Shown: positions 27,919-36,451 of the stretch, piece by piece | How the letters are laid out: each line of letters begins with the position of its first letter | Position numbering within the stretch: position 1 is the first letter of the stretch | DNA from: Draconibacterium orientale | GTDB taxonomy: Bacteria; Bacteroidota; Bacteroidia; Bacteroidales; Prolixibacteraceae | Assembly: GCF_000626635.1 (NCBI RefSeq) | Contig: NZ_CP007451.1 | Location: 2,604,001-2,668,000, forward strand | DNA: 64,000 nt | Direction of reading: 5' to 3' | Notes under the pieces: generated by a model | The model's database searches: none | Seen by the model: only the letters and a program-made list of their open reading frames with translations | What the model was told of the DNA's origin: nothing | Translations under genes and position numbers: made by a program

Positions 27919-28017
27919 CACCGTCAGGCGGATATCGCACCGGATTTCACTTATTCGAGCCTGATCGATTCAAAATTCGGACTGCAAAAGTAGTTAATTT
28001 TAGATAATTAGCAAATA
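27919..28017 (-). promoter_or_regulatory. rplU promoter and leader (copy A of a 99-bp duplicated segment)
   Basis: On the minus strand TTG (28014-28012), 19 bases, then TACTTTTG (27992-27985) is a perfect Bacteroidota promoter, followed by a leader of about 80 bases to the rplU ATG. The leader can pair TCAGGC with GCCTGA around the conserved GTGAAATCCGGTGCGATAT, suggesting a structured ribosomal-protein leader. The whole 99-bp block recurs at 30034-30132 with about 11 substitutions and no gaps. Confidence 0.7.
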
Positions 28018-28200
28018 TTTGCATCTTTTTTGACCTTGATTTTACATCTTTAATTTCCTGAAATCTTAAAAGTTACTTCAAAAATACCTAAATCGATGAT
28101 GTGTATTTTTTTATCGCTATTTATGATGTAATTTTGCCAGCCGTTAAAAAAATAGAAAACGGCCGTTTGTAAAAGGCTTTTCGAGGTTGCTAAACAGTGT

Positions 28201-29996
28201 ATGCATAAACAGATTTACAGTAACTTTTTTTAGAATTTTTATTCCCCTTTTTATTTTGTTTTCAGGTGTTGTTTTTCGGTTAGAAAAATTCAGGACGATT
28301 CTGAGAAACAAATTTCATTAAGCTCAGAACAATTTGAAATCAACCAGAAATCAGAGATCATTCACCGCGATCTTAATTTTATTATTGGCGATCTGCAGAT
28401 TATGGCTGCGATGAATTTATTTCGGGATGTATGGCGCGAAGAGGGTAACTCAGCGGTAAAACAAACCATATCATCGTTGTTTCGCAAAATAAGCCGAGAA
28501 AGGCAGCTTTACGATCAAATACGATTGATCGACAGTGAGGGCGATGAACTGGTACGGGTAAATTTAAACGATAGTGTAGCCTGGGTAGTTGCTGAAAAGG
28601 ATTTGCAAAACAAACGCCAGCGACCTTATTTTTCGAATACTTTTAACCTTAAACGCGGCGAGATTTATGTGTCTCCATTCGACTTAAACATTGAAAACGA
28701 CACCATTGAAATTCCCTTAAAACCTATGCTGCGTTTTGCTACGCCAGTGTTTGGTGAAAAGGGCGAAAAGAAAGGAGTATTGGTAATTAACTACCTGGGC
28801 GAGCATATGCTTCGAAACTCGGAAGCGGTTGGGAACAGGCGCTTTAAGGAGCATTTTATGTTGCTGAATAAAGATAGCTACTGGTTAAAGGCTCCCAATT
28901 CGGAACTCGAGTGGGGCTTTATGTTCGACGATAAAAAAACAGAAAACTTTCAATATTACTATCCCGAGGAGTGGAAAATTATTTCGACGCAAACTTCAGG
29001 GCAGTTTGAAAACGAACGCGGACTTTTTACATTTAATACCATTTATGCGTTAGAAAACAATAATCCTGAACTAGTATGGAGCGAGCAGGAAGCATTTCAG
29101 GCTACGCAAGATTATTATTGGAAAGCAGTATCGTTTGTTCCGCAAGCTGAATTGTACAAAAGCCAGAAGGCAAGAAATTTTCAGTTGTTAATCGTTTATA
29201 TGTTGTTGGTAGCTCTGAGCGGATGGGGAGCCTGGGTGCTGGCGCGCTCAACAAACCGGCGCAAATTAGCGGAACAAAAAATTAAAACAACCTGATAAAA
29301 CTGCAGGAGTTGAATGCAGCAAAAGATCGTTTTTTCTCGATAATTGCACACGATCTTCGAAGTCCGTTTAACACCATGCTTGGTTTTGGTGAAATGCTGA
29401 AAGAGGAGGTGGATAATGGAAAAACAGAGCATGTAAAAGAATACACGCATTATCTTTATAGTGGCATACTGAAAACTTATAATTTGCTTAGTGAGTTGCT
29501 CGATTGGGCCAACCTGCAACGACAGAAGGTTGCTTTCGAACCCAAAATTATTGATGCAGAAAGTTGTGTGGATGAAACTTTCCAGATACTGGAATTAAGT
29601 GCCCAAAATAAAAAACTTACGTTGGTGAAGTTAATACCTGAAAATACGGAATTAACAGCCGACAGGAACATGTTTTGTACCATCGTTCGCAACCTGCTAA
29701 GCAATGCAGTAAAATTTACTTCTGAGGGTGGTACAATTACATTCTCGGCAAAATTTGTTAATGGGGAACATGTTTTTACCGTAGCCGATACTGGCGTTGG
29801 AATAAGCCCCGAGAACCTGGAAAGATTGTTTAAAGTTGATGAAAGTTTTTCAACAGCAGGCACCAACGAAGAATCAGGTACCGGACTGGGGCTTATTCTT
29901 TGTAAAGAGCTCGTGGAAAAACACGGTGGAGTAATCTGGGCCGAAAGCGAAACAGGAAAAGGAGCGGAATTTCATTTTACCATCCCGCTTCCTTAA
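28201..29996 (+). pseudogene. Sensor histidine kinase with three frame interruptions
   Basis: Joining frames gives a complete membrane kinase. Start MHKQIYSNFF (28201), then an extra T near 28231 shifts to RIFIPLFILFSGVVFRLEK (first membrane helix); a missing A near 28287 returns to IQDDSEKQISL; a periplasmic sensor follows to the second helix LLIVYMLLVALSGWGAWVL; a base is missing near 29290, after which LIKLQELNAAKDRFF leads into the kinase core. H box IIAHDLRSPF, N box NLLSNAVKF, G1 DTGVGI and G2 GTGLGL are all intact. All three indels lie in or beside short homopolymers, so sequencing error is possible, but the rest of the window shows no such errors. It is flanked by copies of the rplU leader. 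Confidence 0.8.
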
Positions 29997-30033
29997 TCTC
30001 AGAAAGTTTTTGGGTTCATTTGCCATTGGTTTG

Positions 30034-30132
30034 CACCGTCAGGCGGATATCGCATCGGATTTCACTTCTTCGGGTCTGAACGATTCAAAATTCGGACTGC
30101 AGAAGTATTTATTTCCAGAGAATTAGCAAATA
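30034..30132 (-). repeat. Copy B of the rplU promoter/leader segment
   Basis: Aligned without gaps to 27919-28017 at about 88 of 99 identical bases and in the same orientation. The -7 box has decayed to TACTTCTG, and no ribosomal-protein gene follows; transcription from it would run antisense into the kinase pseudogene. It is most simply a relic of the event that placed the kinase between the rplU promoter and its former upstream neighbour. Confidence 0.85.
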
Positions 30133-30151
30133 AGCACCAATAAATTGATGG

Positions 30152-30337
30152 CTAATTGACAAGCTTTTCAATTATTAGCAGGAAATCGACTTTGGCAGTG
30201 GCTCCCATTGGTCTGAAGATTGGCTTAACATTGGGGATAATCGACACTACTTCGCCGTGCAAATTATTTAAAAATTGCTCCAACATTTGCTGATCTTCGT
30301 TCATGTTAACTTTTAGTTTGTGCACTTTATATTCCAT
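30152..30337 (-). CDS. Small DUF4177-like protein
   Basis: A 61-residue protein (MEYKVHKLKVNMNEDQQMLE at the start). Pattern and size resemble DUF4177: a beta strand, a helix ending in FLNNLHGEVVSIIPN, and a final strand VDFLLIIEK. Its ATG lies 10 bases after the transglutaminase-like gene, so it is probably the last gene of that operon. Function unknown. Confidence 0.65.
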   Translation of the reverse strand: MEYKVHKLKVNMNEDQQMLEQFLNNLHGEVVSIIPNVKPIFRPMGATAKVDFLLIIEKLVN

Positions 30338-30347
30338 GGCTGTTGTT

Positions 30348-32369
30348 TTAAAGTTCAATTTGTTTTTTCAGATAAACATTAACGTAAACGTACATTCTAA
30401 CAACTTCATTGGCATCATTTCTTTCAAACTCAACTTCATTTTTTCCCAGTTCATCTTTCCATAAGCCGGATTCAGTATGTTTCGGTAATTTTACGGTTTC
30501 ATTCGTCAAAGGGTTTTTAAAAGCAAGTATCCCGTTTTCATAAACCACTTTAAAATCTGCACGGGCCTGAGCAAACCAGTAATTTCCTACAAGTGGCCTT
30601 ATTTCGTCAGGCACATCGGATGGAATGCTGTCCTGTTCAAACTTTTTACCAAGCGGAATTACCTGTTGTAATTTCATCGTAGAAATGTTTCCATAGATGT
30701 CGTTTCCGAAAGAAAAGTTCAACTGCCGGGTAACTGTTGGATAAAACACGCCATTCTCATCGGGGGGATTAAGTGCAAGCACTTGTGCATTGGGAATATC
30801 AACGGCGAGGCTTCCATCTTGATATAGAATCTTAAAAATGCTGTTTCGTTCTTCAAAGGGGTAATTGCCGAGGTATTTTTTGTATTTTTCAGGAACTGTA
30901 TTGTCAGCCGATTCATTCTCCATTTGATAATCCAGAATTTTCATTGCTTTCGGATTAAAGGAAGTTTTTTCACCCAAACGGATGTGTCCTGCATCTACAA
31001 AATCGAATTCATGTGCGGTGGCATCAATTGCTACCCATCCGGCATCGCCCATGTAAACCTCGGTCCAGGCGTGTTGGTAAAAGCAGCCACCTGCATACGA
31101 AATATACATGCATCCAATGGAAAGTCGGGCCGGAATACCAACTGCACGGCAAAAAGCTGCCAGCAATCGCGAATGCGAGCGGCATTCACCTTCGCGGGTG
31201 TTGTAAGTATTAATGGCTGATGTGCCGCCCGGAATGGCTCCCATAATATTTTCGCCAACCCAGGTGCTGAGTTTCACTGTAGCTTCCCAGGCATCTTTTG
31301 AATCTGCGGTGATTCGTTGCGCTTCTTCAACCAAAACAGGATGATCTGATTCAATCAGTCGTTCGGGTTCCAAATATTTTTTGAGTTTTTCATCCGAAAA
31401 ATGAGGAGGGAAGGAGGGAGCATTTTCACCGGTGTAATGCTGTCGTTCAACTTCAAATACGCCTTCAATTAAATTATTGCTGACAGTGCCTTCGAACTTC
31501 TGCCCCGGAAAATTTAAGCTCTCAGTGGTAATTATTTCTCCTTCTGATTGTATCGATGCTTCAATTCTCATGGAAGAAATGGCGTGCACATTGGCGATAA
31601 CTTTATTAACGCGGGCAAATAACAAATTGTCGACATCAACAACTTGTATCCTTTTTTTTAAGGATTCATCAGCCAGGTAAATCAGCCGGTTTGAAGTGCT
31701 TATTTTTAGCGCATGACTGTTTTTTTTATCCAACCAGAGTTTGGTGGTAATGCCGGTTTGGTGATTGAATTCTTCTAACACTGTAGCATTATAATTAGCT
31801 CCTGCCAATTCCAGTTGCTCTTCACCAATCCGTTTGTATGTTTTCGATATAATTTCTCCACTTTGAAAATCGAAAACCTTGTATGTTTTTTGATTTGCAT
31901 CTCCACCGATAAAGTCGTTCATTAAATGCGGAAAAGAAAGTGGATTCTCCAGAATGACATCATCAGGCAATTTAATTTCCCGAGGTTCTCCATTTTCTGC
32001 AGTGGTGAAATACGCAACACCATTATCGAATTTAGTGCAGGAGTAGATTTCTGCATTGGTTTTAAAACGTTGTTCAACGAAAACCGGGAGTTCCGTTTCG
32101 GGCGTAATTAGTGCATGCTCAGTAATAATTAACTCTACATTTCCGCCCAGGGCACGTTGTTTTACCAGCGCCTCTGTATTTATGCTTAGTAATTTCCGGC
32201 CATCTTTTTCAGTAGAAGAAATGGTCATTTCAGAATAGCCGCAAAGTACACCGCTGATTTCAACAGCGAAAGTCATTCGTTTTGGCAGATCTTTAGCAGT
32301 CTGCCCGGCTGCTGCTACCCATAAAAAAACAGACAGCAATAGCCAGCTTATGGTTTTTATTGTTTTCAT
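30348..32369 (-). CDS. Secreted transglutaminase-like domain protein
   Basis: A 673-residue exported protein with signal peptide (WLLLSVFLWVAAAGQ). Beta-rich N-terminal part to about 340, then a transglutaminase/protease-like core at about 365-455 with the Cys-His-Asp triad: C396 in GECRSHSRLLA, H433 in QHAWTEVYM, D449 in WVAIDATAH. The remaining ~200 residues hold two similar beta modules (LGNYPFEERNSIFKILYQDG and VGNYWFAQARADFKVVYENG), a small internal duplication. Bacterial members act as proteases or amidases more often than cross-linkers. Substrate unknown. Confidence 0.82.
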   Translation of the reverse strand: MKTIKTISWLLLSVFLWVAAAGQTAKDLPKRMTFAVEISGVLCGYSEMTISSTEKDGRKLLSINTEALVKQRALGGNVELIITEHALITPETELPVFVEQRFKTNAEIYSCTKFDNGVAYFTTAENGEPREIKLPDDVILENPLSFPHLMNDFIGGDANQKTYKVFDFQSGEIISKTYKRIGEEQLELAGANYNATVLEEFNHQTGITTKLWLDKKNSHALKISTSNRLIYLADESLKKRIQVVDVDNLLFARVNKVIANVHAISSMRIEASIQSEGEIITTESLNFPGQKFEGTVSNNLIEGVFEVERQHYTGENAPSFPPHFSDEKLKKYLEPERLIESDHPVLVEEAQRITADSKDAWEATVKLSTWVGENIMGAIPGGTSAINTYNTREGECRSHSRLLAAFCRAVGIPARLSIGCMYISYAGGCFYQHAWTEVYMGDAGWVAIDATAHEFDFVDAGHIRLGEKTSFNPKAMKILDYQMENESADNTVPEKYKKYLGNYPFEERNSIFKILYQDGSLAVDIPNAQVLALNPPDENGVFYPTVTRQLNFSFGNDIYGNISTMKLQQVIPLGKKFEQDSIPSDVPDEIRPLVGNYWFAQARADFKVVYENGILAFKNPLTNETVKLPKHTESGLWKDELGKNEVEFERNDANEVVRMYVYVNVYLKKQIEL

Positions 32370-32420
32370 GGCAGTAAATTTTTGGTTGCTGAACAGTTCT
32401 TTTACTGTTCAATGTCCGGT

Positions 32421-33161
32421 TTATTTGGCGATAAAACCGATGTTTTTAAATACTATAATAAGCAGTAGAATTCCGAGAACGAGCACTAATGCCAGCAGTA
32501 GTTTGTTTGCCCGGTCGCGTTTTCGTTGCAGTTCAATGTTTTCAGAAACCAACTTCAGGTTCTGGTCATTAAGATCATTCAAGCAAATCTCAAGGTGTTT
32601 AATGTGGTATTTTACCTGTCCGTGGTTAACAACAAAGTTGAGGACTATTCCGAGAATAATGAAAGTTAAAAATACAACAAAGTCCACACCGTCGAGTGGT
32701 CGTACATAGCCGTAAGCTGCATAAAAATAAAGTAACGAACCTGCAATAAATACAAACAAGTAGGTTCCCGATACGGAAAGCAAAGTGGTAAAGAACTTTG
32801 TTTTCAGGTAAGTAAGCATCGAGGCCAGTTTATTGCGGGTAGTTTGTCCGTTGTCGGCCGCTTCAGAAAATCGGTTCAGCAATTTGTATTGCATAAAAAT
32901 AAGCGGAATAAGTATTGCCACTCCTGCAACAGTAACCGACATTACATTGGTGGTTCCAAAATAAAGAACAAAATCAATGGCCAGCGCACACAGTGCCAGT
33001 GCTTTCAAAACAAGATCGAAAATGATCATGTTCCTTATTTTTTGGGTAGTATCGTTCGAGCGTCCCGAAATAAACTGTTCGATGGACGAGCTTTCGTAAG
33101 CCGAAGCTTCCATCAGGGTTTCTGCTTTGTTCCACATGTCTTTTAATTTTTTATCGTTCAT
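32421..33161 (-). CDS. Membrane protein paired with ECF sigma factor (unknown function)
   Basis: A 246-residue protein. The N-terminal ~40 residues are soluble (LKDMWNKAETLMEAS); four hydrophobic segments lie at about 45-65, 75-95, 125-150 and 158-180, then a coiled-coil-like stretch (LNDLNDQNLKLVSENIELQR) and a last C-terminal helix. It starts 6 bases after the sigma gene stop, so it probably controls or serves that sigma factor as an anti-sigma-like partner. A gene of the same layout sits beside the second ECF sigma factor at 58.1 kb. Confidence 0.8.
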   Translation of the reverse strand: MNDKKLKDMWNKAETLMEASAYESSSIEQFISGRSNDTTQKIRNMIIFDLVLKALALCALAIDFVLYFGTTNVMSVTVAGVAILIPLIFMQYKLLNRFSEAADNGQTTRNKLASMLTYLKTKFFTTLLSVSGTYLFVFIAGSLLYFYAAYGYVRPLDGVDFVVFLTFIILGIVLNFVVNHGQVKYHIKHLEICLNDLNDQNLKLVSENIELQRKRDRANKLLLALVLVLGILLLIIVFKNIGFIAK

Positions 33162-33167
33162 GGCTTT

Positions 33168-33665
33168 TTACTGAATTTTGAAAATCATTTCTTCCAGTTT
33201 CTGTTTAATACGAACCAGCTTCACGCTTACATTCGTTTTCGAGATTCCCAGTATCGAAGCAATTTCGTCGTAACTTTTTTCTTCGAGCCAAAGCAGAATC
33301 AGTGCTTTGTCAATCCGGTTAAGTTTTGAAATGGCCCGGTACAGTAGTTTTACCTGTTCCTTCTCGTCAGAAGGTGCTGTTTCCAAACGATCGTTGTCGT
33401 GCAGTTGCTCAAAATGAATATCCGTTTTCTTTTTTCGTATATCGCTGATGGCTGTATTCAATGCCACGCGGTACATCCAGGTACTGAATTTCGACTCGTT
33501 CCGAAATCTTGGGTACGATCGCCAAAGTTGCAGGCAGATCTCCTGGAACAGGTCTTCGCGATTCGATTGTCCGTTGGCATAAACCATTGTTATTTTATGG
33601 ATTATTGCCTGATGCTTCTCAATCAGCTCGCTAAACTCAGTTTTATTTGCATTACGGTTTTTCAT
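33168..33665 (-). CDS. ECF-type RNA polymerase sigma factor
   Basis: A 165-residue sigma-70-family factor. Region 2 is recognisable in DLFQEICLQLWRSYPRFRNE and STWMYRVALNTAISDIRKKK, and region 4 (helix-turn-helix) in SYDEIASILGISKTNVSVKL. It is closely similar to the sigma factor at 58.8 kb. It leads an operon with the membrane protein and possibly the transglutaminase-like gene 51 bases further. Target genes are unknown. Confidence 0.93.
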   Translation of the reverse strand: MKNRNANKTEFSELIEKHQAIIHKITMVYANGQSNREDLFQEICLQLWRSYPRFRNESKFSTWMYRVALNTAISDIRKKKTDIHFEQLHDNDRLETAPSDEKEQVKLLYRAISKLNRIDKALILLWLEEKSYDEIASILGISKTNVSVKLVRIKQKLEEMIFKIQ

Positions 33666-33689
33666 TTTTGCTCTTCACTCTGTAAGTCG

Positions 33690-33718
33690 CAAAAGCAGAT
33701 AAAAAACTACAACTTCAA
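33690..33718 (-). promoter_or_regulatory. Probable promoter of the ECF sigma operon
   Basis: On the minus strand TTG (33718-33716), 18 bases, TGCTTTTG (33697-33690), one mismatch from TAnnTTTG, 25 bases before the ATG. Confidence 0.45.
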
Positions 33719-33903
33719 ATCACTTTTTGTATAAAATGCTTTCTTTTACCCTTTACGTGGCTTGGGGCGCAGAGATTCTGATTTTAAAGAATATCTCTGT
33801 TTCTGCAAATTTTCTTCATCTCGTATTGTCAAATTTTAGTGCCGTTTTGGGAGCAATACTTTGAAAACGGGCAAAATAAATGAAATGGAACCAAAATGAT
33901 TAT

Positions 33904-33911
33904 TATATTTG
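33904..33911 (+). promoter_or_regulatory. -7 box of the bifunctional-nuclease gene
   Basis: TATATTTG, an exact consensus match, 37 bases before the ATG at 33948. It overlaps a longer in-frame TTG start (33909), which is therefore unlikely. Confidence 0.5.
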
Positions 33912-33947
33912 TTTGCATCGAAAAAAAGATACAGGGCAAACGTTAGC

Positions 33948-34538
33948 ATGCAGAAAATACGCTTAAACATTTTAGGATTATCGGTAAGTCAAACCCAGTC
34001 GGGGGCTTACGCGTTGGTGTTGGCAGAAGAAGATGGAGAACGCAGAATTCCTATAATTATCGGACCGGTTGAAGCACAGGCAATTGCCATTCAGCTGGAA
34101 GGGTTGAAGCCTCCGCGGCCACTTACCCATGATTTAATAAAAAATATGGCGCTTGCGTTTGATATTGCCTTGCTGGAGGTTACCATATATAAATTGGAAG
34201 AAGGCATTTTTTATTCGGAGCTCTTGTGCGAGATGAACGGCAAAGAGATTCGGATTGATTCCCGGACATCGGATGCGGTGGCGCTGGCTTTACGTTTCAG
34301 GTGCCCGATTTATACTTCAGAAGAAATTTTGCAGAAAGCCGGAATTGTATTGGAATCGGATGATGAAAATTCTCCGGTTCGCAGTATGATGGATGAGGAA
34401 GAGCCCGAAACAAGCGGTTCCTCTTATGCCCAGTATTCAACCAGCGACTTACAGGAACTGTTGGACGAAGCCATAGAAGATGAGGATTATGAAAAGGCAT
34501 CGATAATTCGCGATGAGTTAAATAAACGAGAGAAATAA
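33948..34538 (+). CDS. Bifunctional-nuclease family (DUF151) protein with UVR motif
   Basis: A 196-residue protein. Residues 1-130 form a BFN/DUF151 domain (GAYALVLAEEDGERRIPIIIG, RIDSRTSDAVALALRFRCPI), and the C-terminus holds a UVR (UvrB/UvrC interaction) motif in LLDEAIEDEDYEKASIIRDEL. An acidic Ser/Glu linker joins them. The BFN name comes from a plant homologue reported to cut RNA and DNA; the bacterial role is not established. Next gene is the nucleoside transporter, 101 bases on. Confidence 0.88.
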   Translation: MQKIRLNILGLSVSQTQSGAYALVLAEEDGERRIPIIIGPVEAQAIAIQLEGLKPPRPLTHDLIKNMALAFDIALLEVTIYKLEEGIFYSELLCEMNGKEIRIDSRTSDAVALALRFRCPIYTSEEILQKAGIVLESDDENSPVRSMMDEEEPETSGSSYAQYSTSDLQELLDEAIEDEDYEKASIIRDELNKREK

Positions 34539-34562
34539 GTTAGAAACGCATAATTAACAAAT

Positions 34563-34632
34563 CACCCCTATCGCTACTTCATAGCGATTGTCCCCTTAAG
34601 GGGACAGGAGGACCAAAGGGACGACAGGGGTG
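34563..34632. repeat. Nested palindromic element immediately before nupC
   Basis: CACCCCT (34563-34569) pairs with AGGGGTG (34626-34632); inside are ATCGCT/AGCGAT and the perfect 16-bp palindrome GTCCCCTTAAGGGGAC (34590-34605). It ends 7 bases before the transporter ATG, so it must be in the mRNA leader. Similar CCCC-TTAA/TTTA-GGGG pieces occur in the spacers at about 49.7 and 53.0 kb. Confidence 0.75.
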
Positions 34633-34639
34633 TAAGGAA

Positions 34640-36106
34640 ATGAAAAAACACGCAATGAAACGCATTATAATGTTGCTGGTAGTAATTACCGGCATTTTCT
34701 TTTTACAACCGCTGGCGGCACACGCTGGTGAGACAATGTTTGCAGCAGCCGACGCAGTAGCACAACAAACTGATACTTCAAATATTCTTTTGGCAAAAGA
34801 ACGACAAACGCCTTTTTCGGTTATGACCCTTTTTCGGGGGTTGTTAGGAATGGTGGTGTTGGTTTTTGTAGGTTATGTTTTTAGTTCCGATCGGCGTAAT
34901 ATCCCATGGCGGACAGTAGGTATTGGTTTGGCCATGCAAATTTTGCTGGCGCTTGGGGTTTTATATGTACCTGTTGTACAGAGTGGATTCGAGTTTTTCG
35001 GAAAAATATTTGTTAAAGTGCTCGACTTCACCAAAGAAGGAAGCACCTTTCTGCTCGGCGATTTAATGAATGCCGATACTTACGGTTATATTTTTCTTTT
35101 CCAGGTGTTGCCAACAATTATCTTCTTTTCGGCCTTAACCAGTTTGTTATTCTACTGGGGAATTATCCAGAAAATTGTATATGGGCTGGCGTGGGTGTTT
35201 ACCAAAGTTCTGCGGATTTCGGGAGCTGAAGCCCTCTCGGTGGCAGGAAATATTTTTCTGGGGCAAACCGAATCGCCGCTGATGATTAAAGCCTACCTCG
35301 ATAAAATGAGCAAATCGGAGATTTTGCTGGTAATGTCCGGCGGAATGGCTACCCTTGCCGGAGGTGTTTTAGCGGCATACATTGCCTTGTTGGGTGGCGA
35401 CGATCCACAACTGCGTTTGGAATTTGCGAAACACCTGCTTACTGCATCAGTAATGGCAGCTCCTGCAGCTATTGTATTTTCGAAAATGCTGGTACCACCA
35501 ACCGACGCTATCAATAAAACCATCGAAGTAAGTCGCGATAAAATTGGTAGCAATGTGCTCGATGCCATCACAAACGGAACTACCGAAGGTGTAAAGCTTG
35601 CCGTAAATGTTGCTGCAATGCTTTTGGCGTTTATTGCTTTTATTGCCATGTTCAATTTTATATTTACCAAAGTTGGGGCTATTACACATTTAAATGATGT
35701 TATTGCCAATGTTACCGATGGGAAATACGATGAGCTGTCGTTGCAATTTATTTTGGGTTATACCTTTTCGCCAATAATGTGGCTGATTGGTGTTTGTCCG
35801 GAAGATATTGCTGTAGTTGGTCGTTTGTTGGGCGAGAAACTCATTCTCACCGAATTTATAGGCTATGTTTCGCTGGCCGACCTGAAAGCCGCCGGAGCGT
35901 TTACCGAAACCAAGTCGATTATTATGGCTACATATATATTGTGTGGTTTTGCCAATTTTTCATCAATTGGAATTCAAATTGGCGGAATCGGAGCGCTGGC
36001 CCCAAAACGTCGTGTGCTGCTTTCGCAATACGGAGTGCGCGCATTGTTGGCCGGAACACTGGCCTCGCTTATGAGTGCGACTATTATTGGTATGATTCTC
36101 GGCTAA
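34640..36106 (+). CDS. nupC: Concentrative nucleoside transporter (NupC/CNT family)
   Basis: A 488-residue membrane protein that imports nucleosides with a cation. The CNT signature GQTESPLMIKAY and the motif GMATLAGGVLAAYIALLG are present, as are the gate domain and C-terminal conserved GFANFSSIGIQIGGIG. The N-terminus is unusual in having a signal-peptide-like helix (MLLVVITGIFFLQPLAAHA) and ~30 polar residues before the transporter core, a form frequent in Bacteroidota. The palindromic leader ends 7 bases before the start. Confidence 0.92.
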   Translation: MKKHAMKRIIMLLVVITGIFFLQPLAAHAGETMFAAADAVAQQTDTSNILLAKERQTPFSVMTLFRGLLGMVVLVFVGYVFSSDRRNIPWRTVGIGLAMQILLALGVLYVPVVQSGFEFFGKIFVKVLDFTKEGSTFLLGDLMNADTYGYIFLFQVLPTIIFFSALTSLLFYWGIIQKIVYGLAWVFTKVLRISGAEALSVAGNIFLGQTESPLMIKAYLDKMSKSEILLVMSGGMATLAGGVLAAYIALLGGDDPQLRLEFAKHLLTASVMAAPAAIVFSKMLVPPTDAINKTIEVSRDKIGSNVLDAITNGTTEGVKLAVNVAAMLLAFIAFIAMFNFIFTKVGAITHLNDVIANVTDGKYDELSLQFILGYTFSPIMWLIGVCPEDIAVVGRLLGEKLILTEFIGYVSLADLKAAGAFTETKSIIMATYILCGFANFSSIGIQIGGIGALAPKRRVLLSQYGVRALLAGTLASLMSATIIGMILG

Positions 36107-36217
36107 TGTGAAAAAACGTTAATAATACTTCGGCAAATTAAACCAACTGTGAATAAAACAATCACAGTGCTATGTTTAGTTTGATAAACAATGTATTTAT
36201 ATTGTTTGTAAGATATG

Positions 36218-36247
36218 ACTCCCCGGTGAGGCCGGGGAGTTTTTTTT
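36218..36247 (+). terminator. Terminator after nupC
   Basis: ACTCCCCGG-TGAGG-CCGGGGAGT followed by eight or more T. The rest of the 345-base spacer to valS holds only the valS promoter and low-complexity CTTTAAAC-type repeats (36372-36408). Confidence 0.92.
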
Positions 36248-36413
36248 TACCGCAAATGGTCCACTGTCTTTTTACTGGTTCAGCATCGTGGAAGTGAATT
36301 GAACAACGGAGATTTTCAGTTTGTCAGAATAAAAGATCGCTACCTTTTTTACGTTATTCTGTTGCAGCACGCAAACTCTGACCTTTAAACTCTGAACTTT
36401 AAACTTTTAATTG

Positions 36414-36421
36414 TACTTTTG
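36414..36421 (+). promoter_or_regulatory. -7 box of valS
   Basis: TACTTTTG, an exact TAnnTTTG match, 31 bases before the valS ATG. A longer frame from a TTG at 36419 overlaps the box and is rejected. Confidence 0.55.
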
Positions 36422-36451
36422 CACCTCAAATTTTTAGCTAGATATTTCAAG

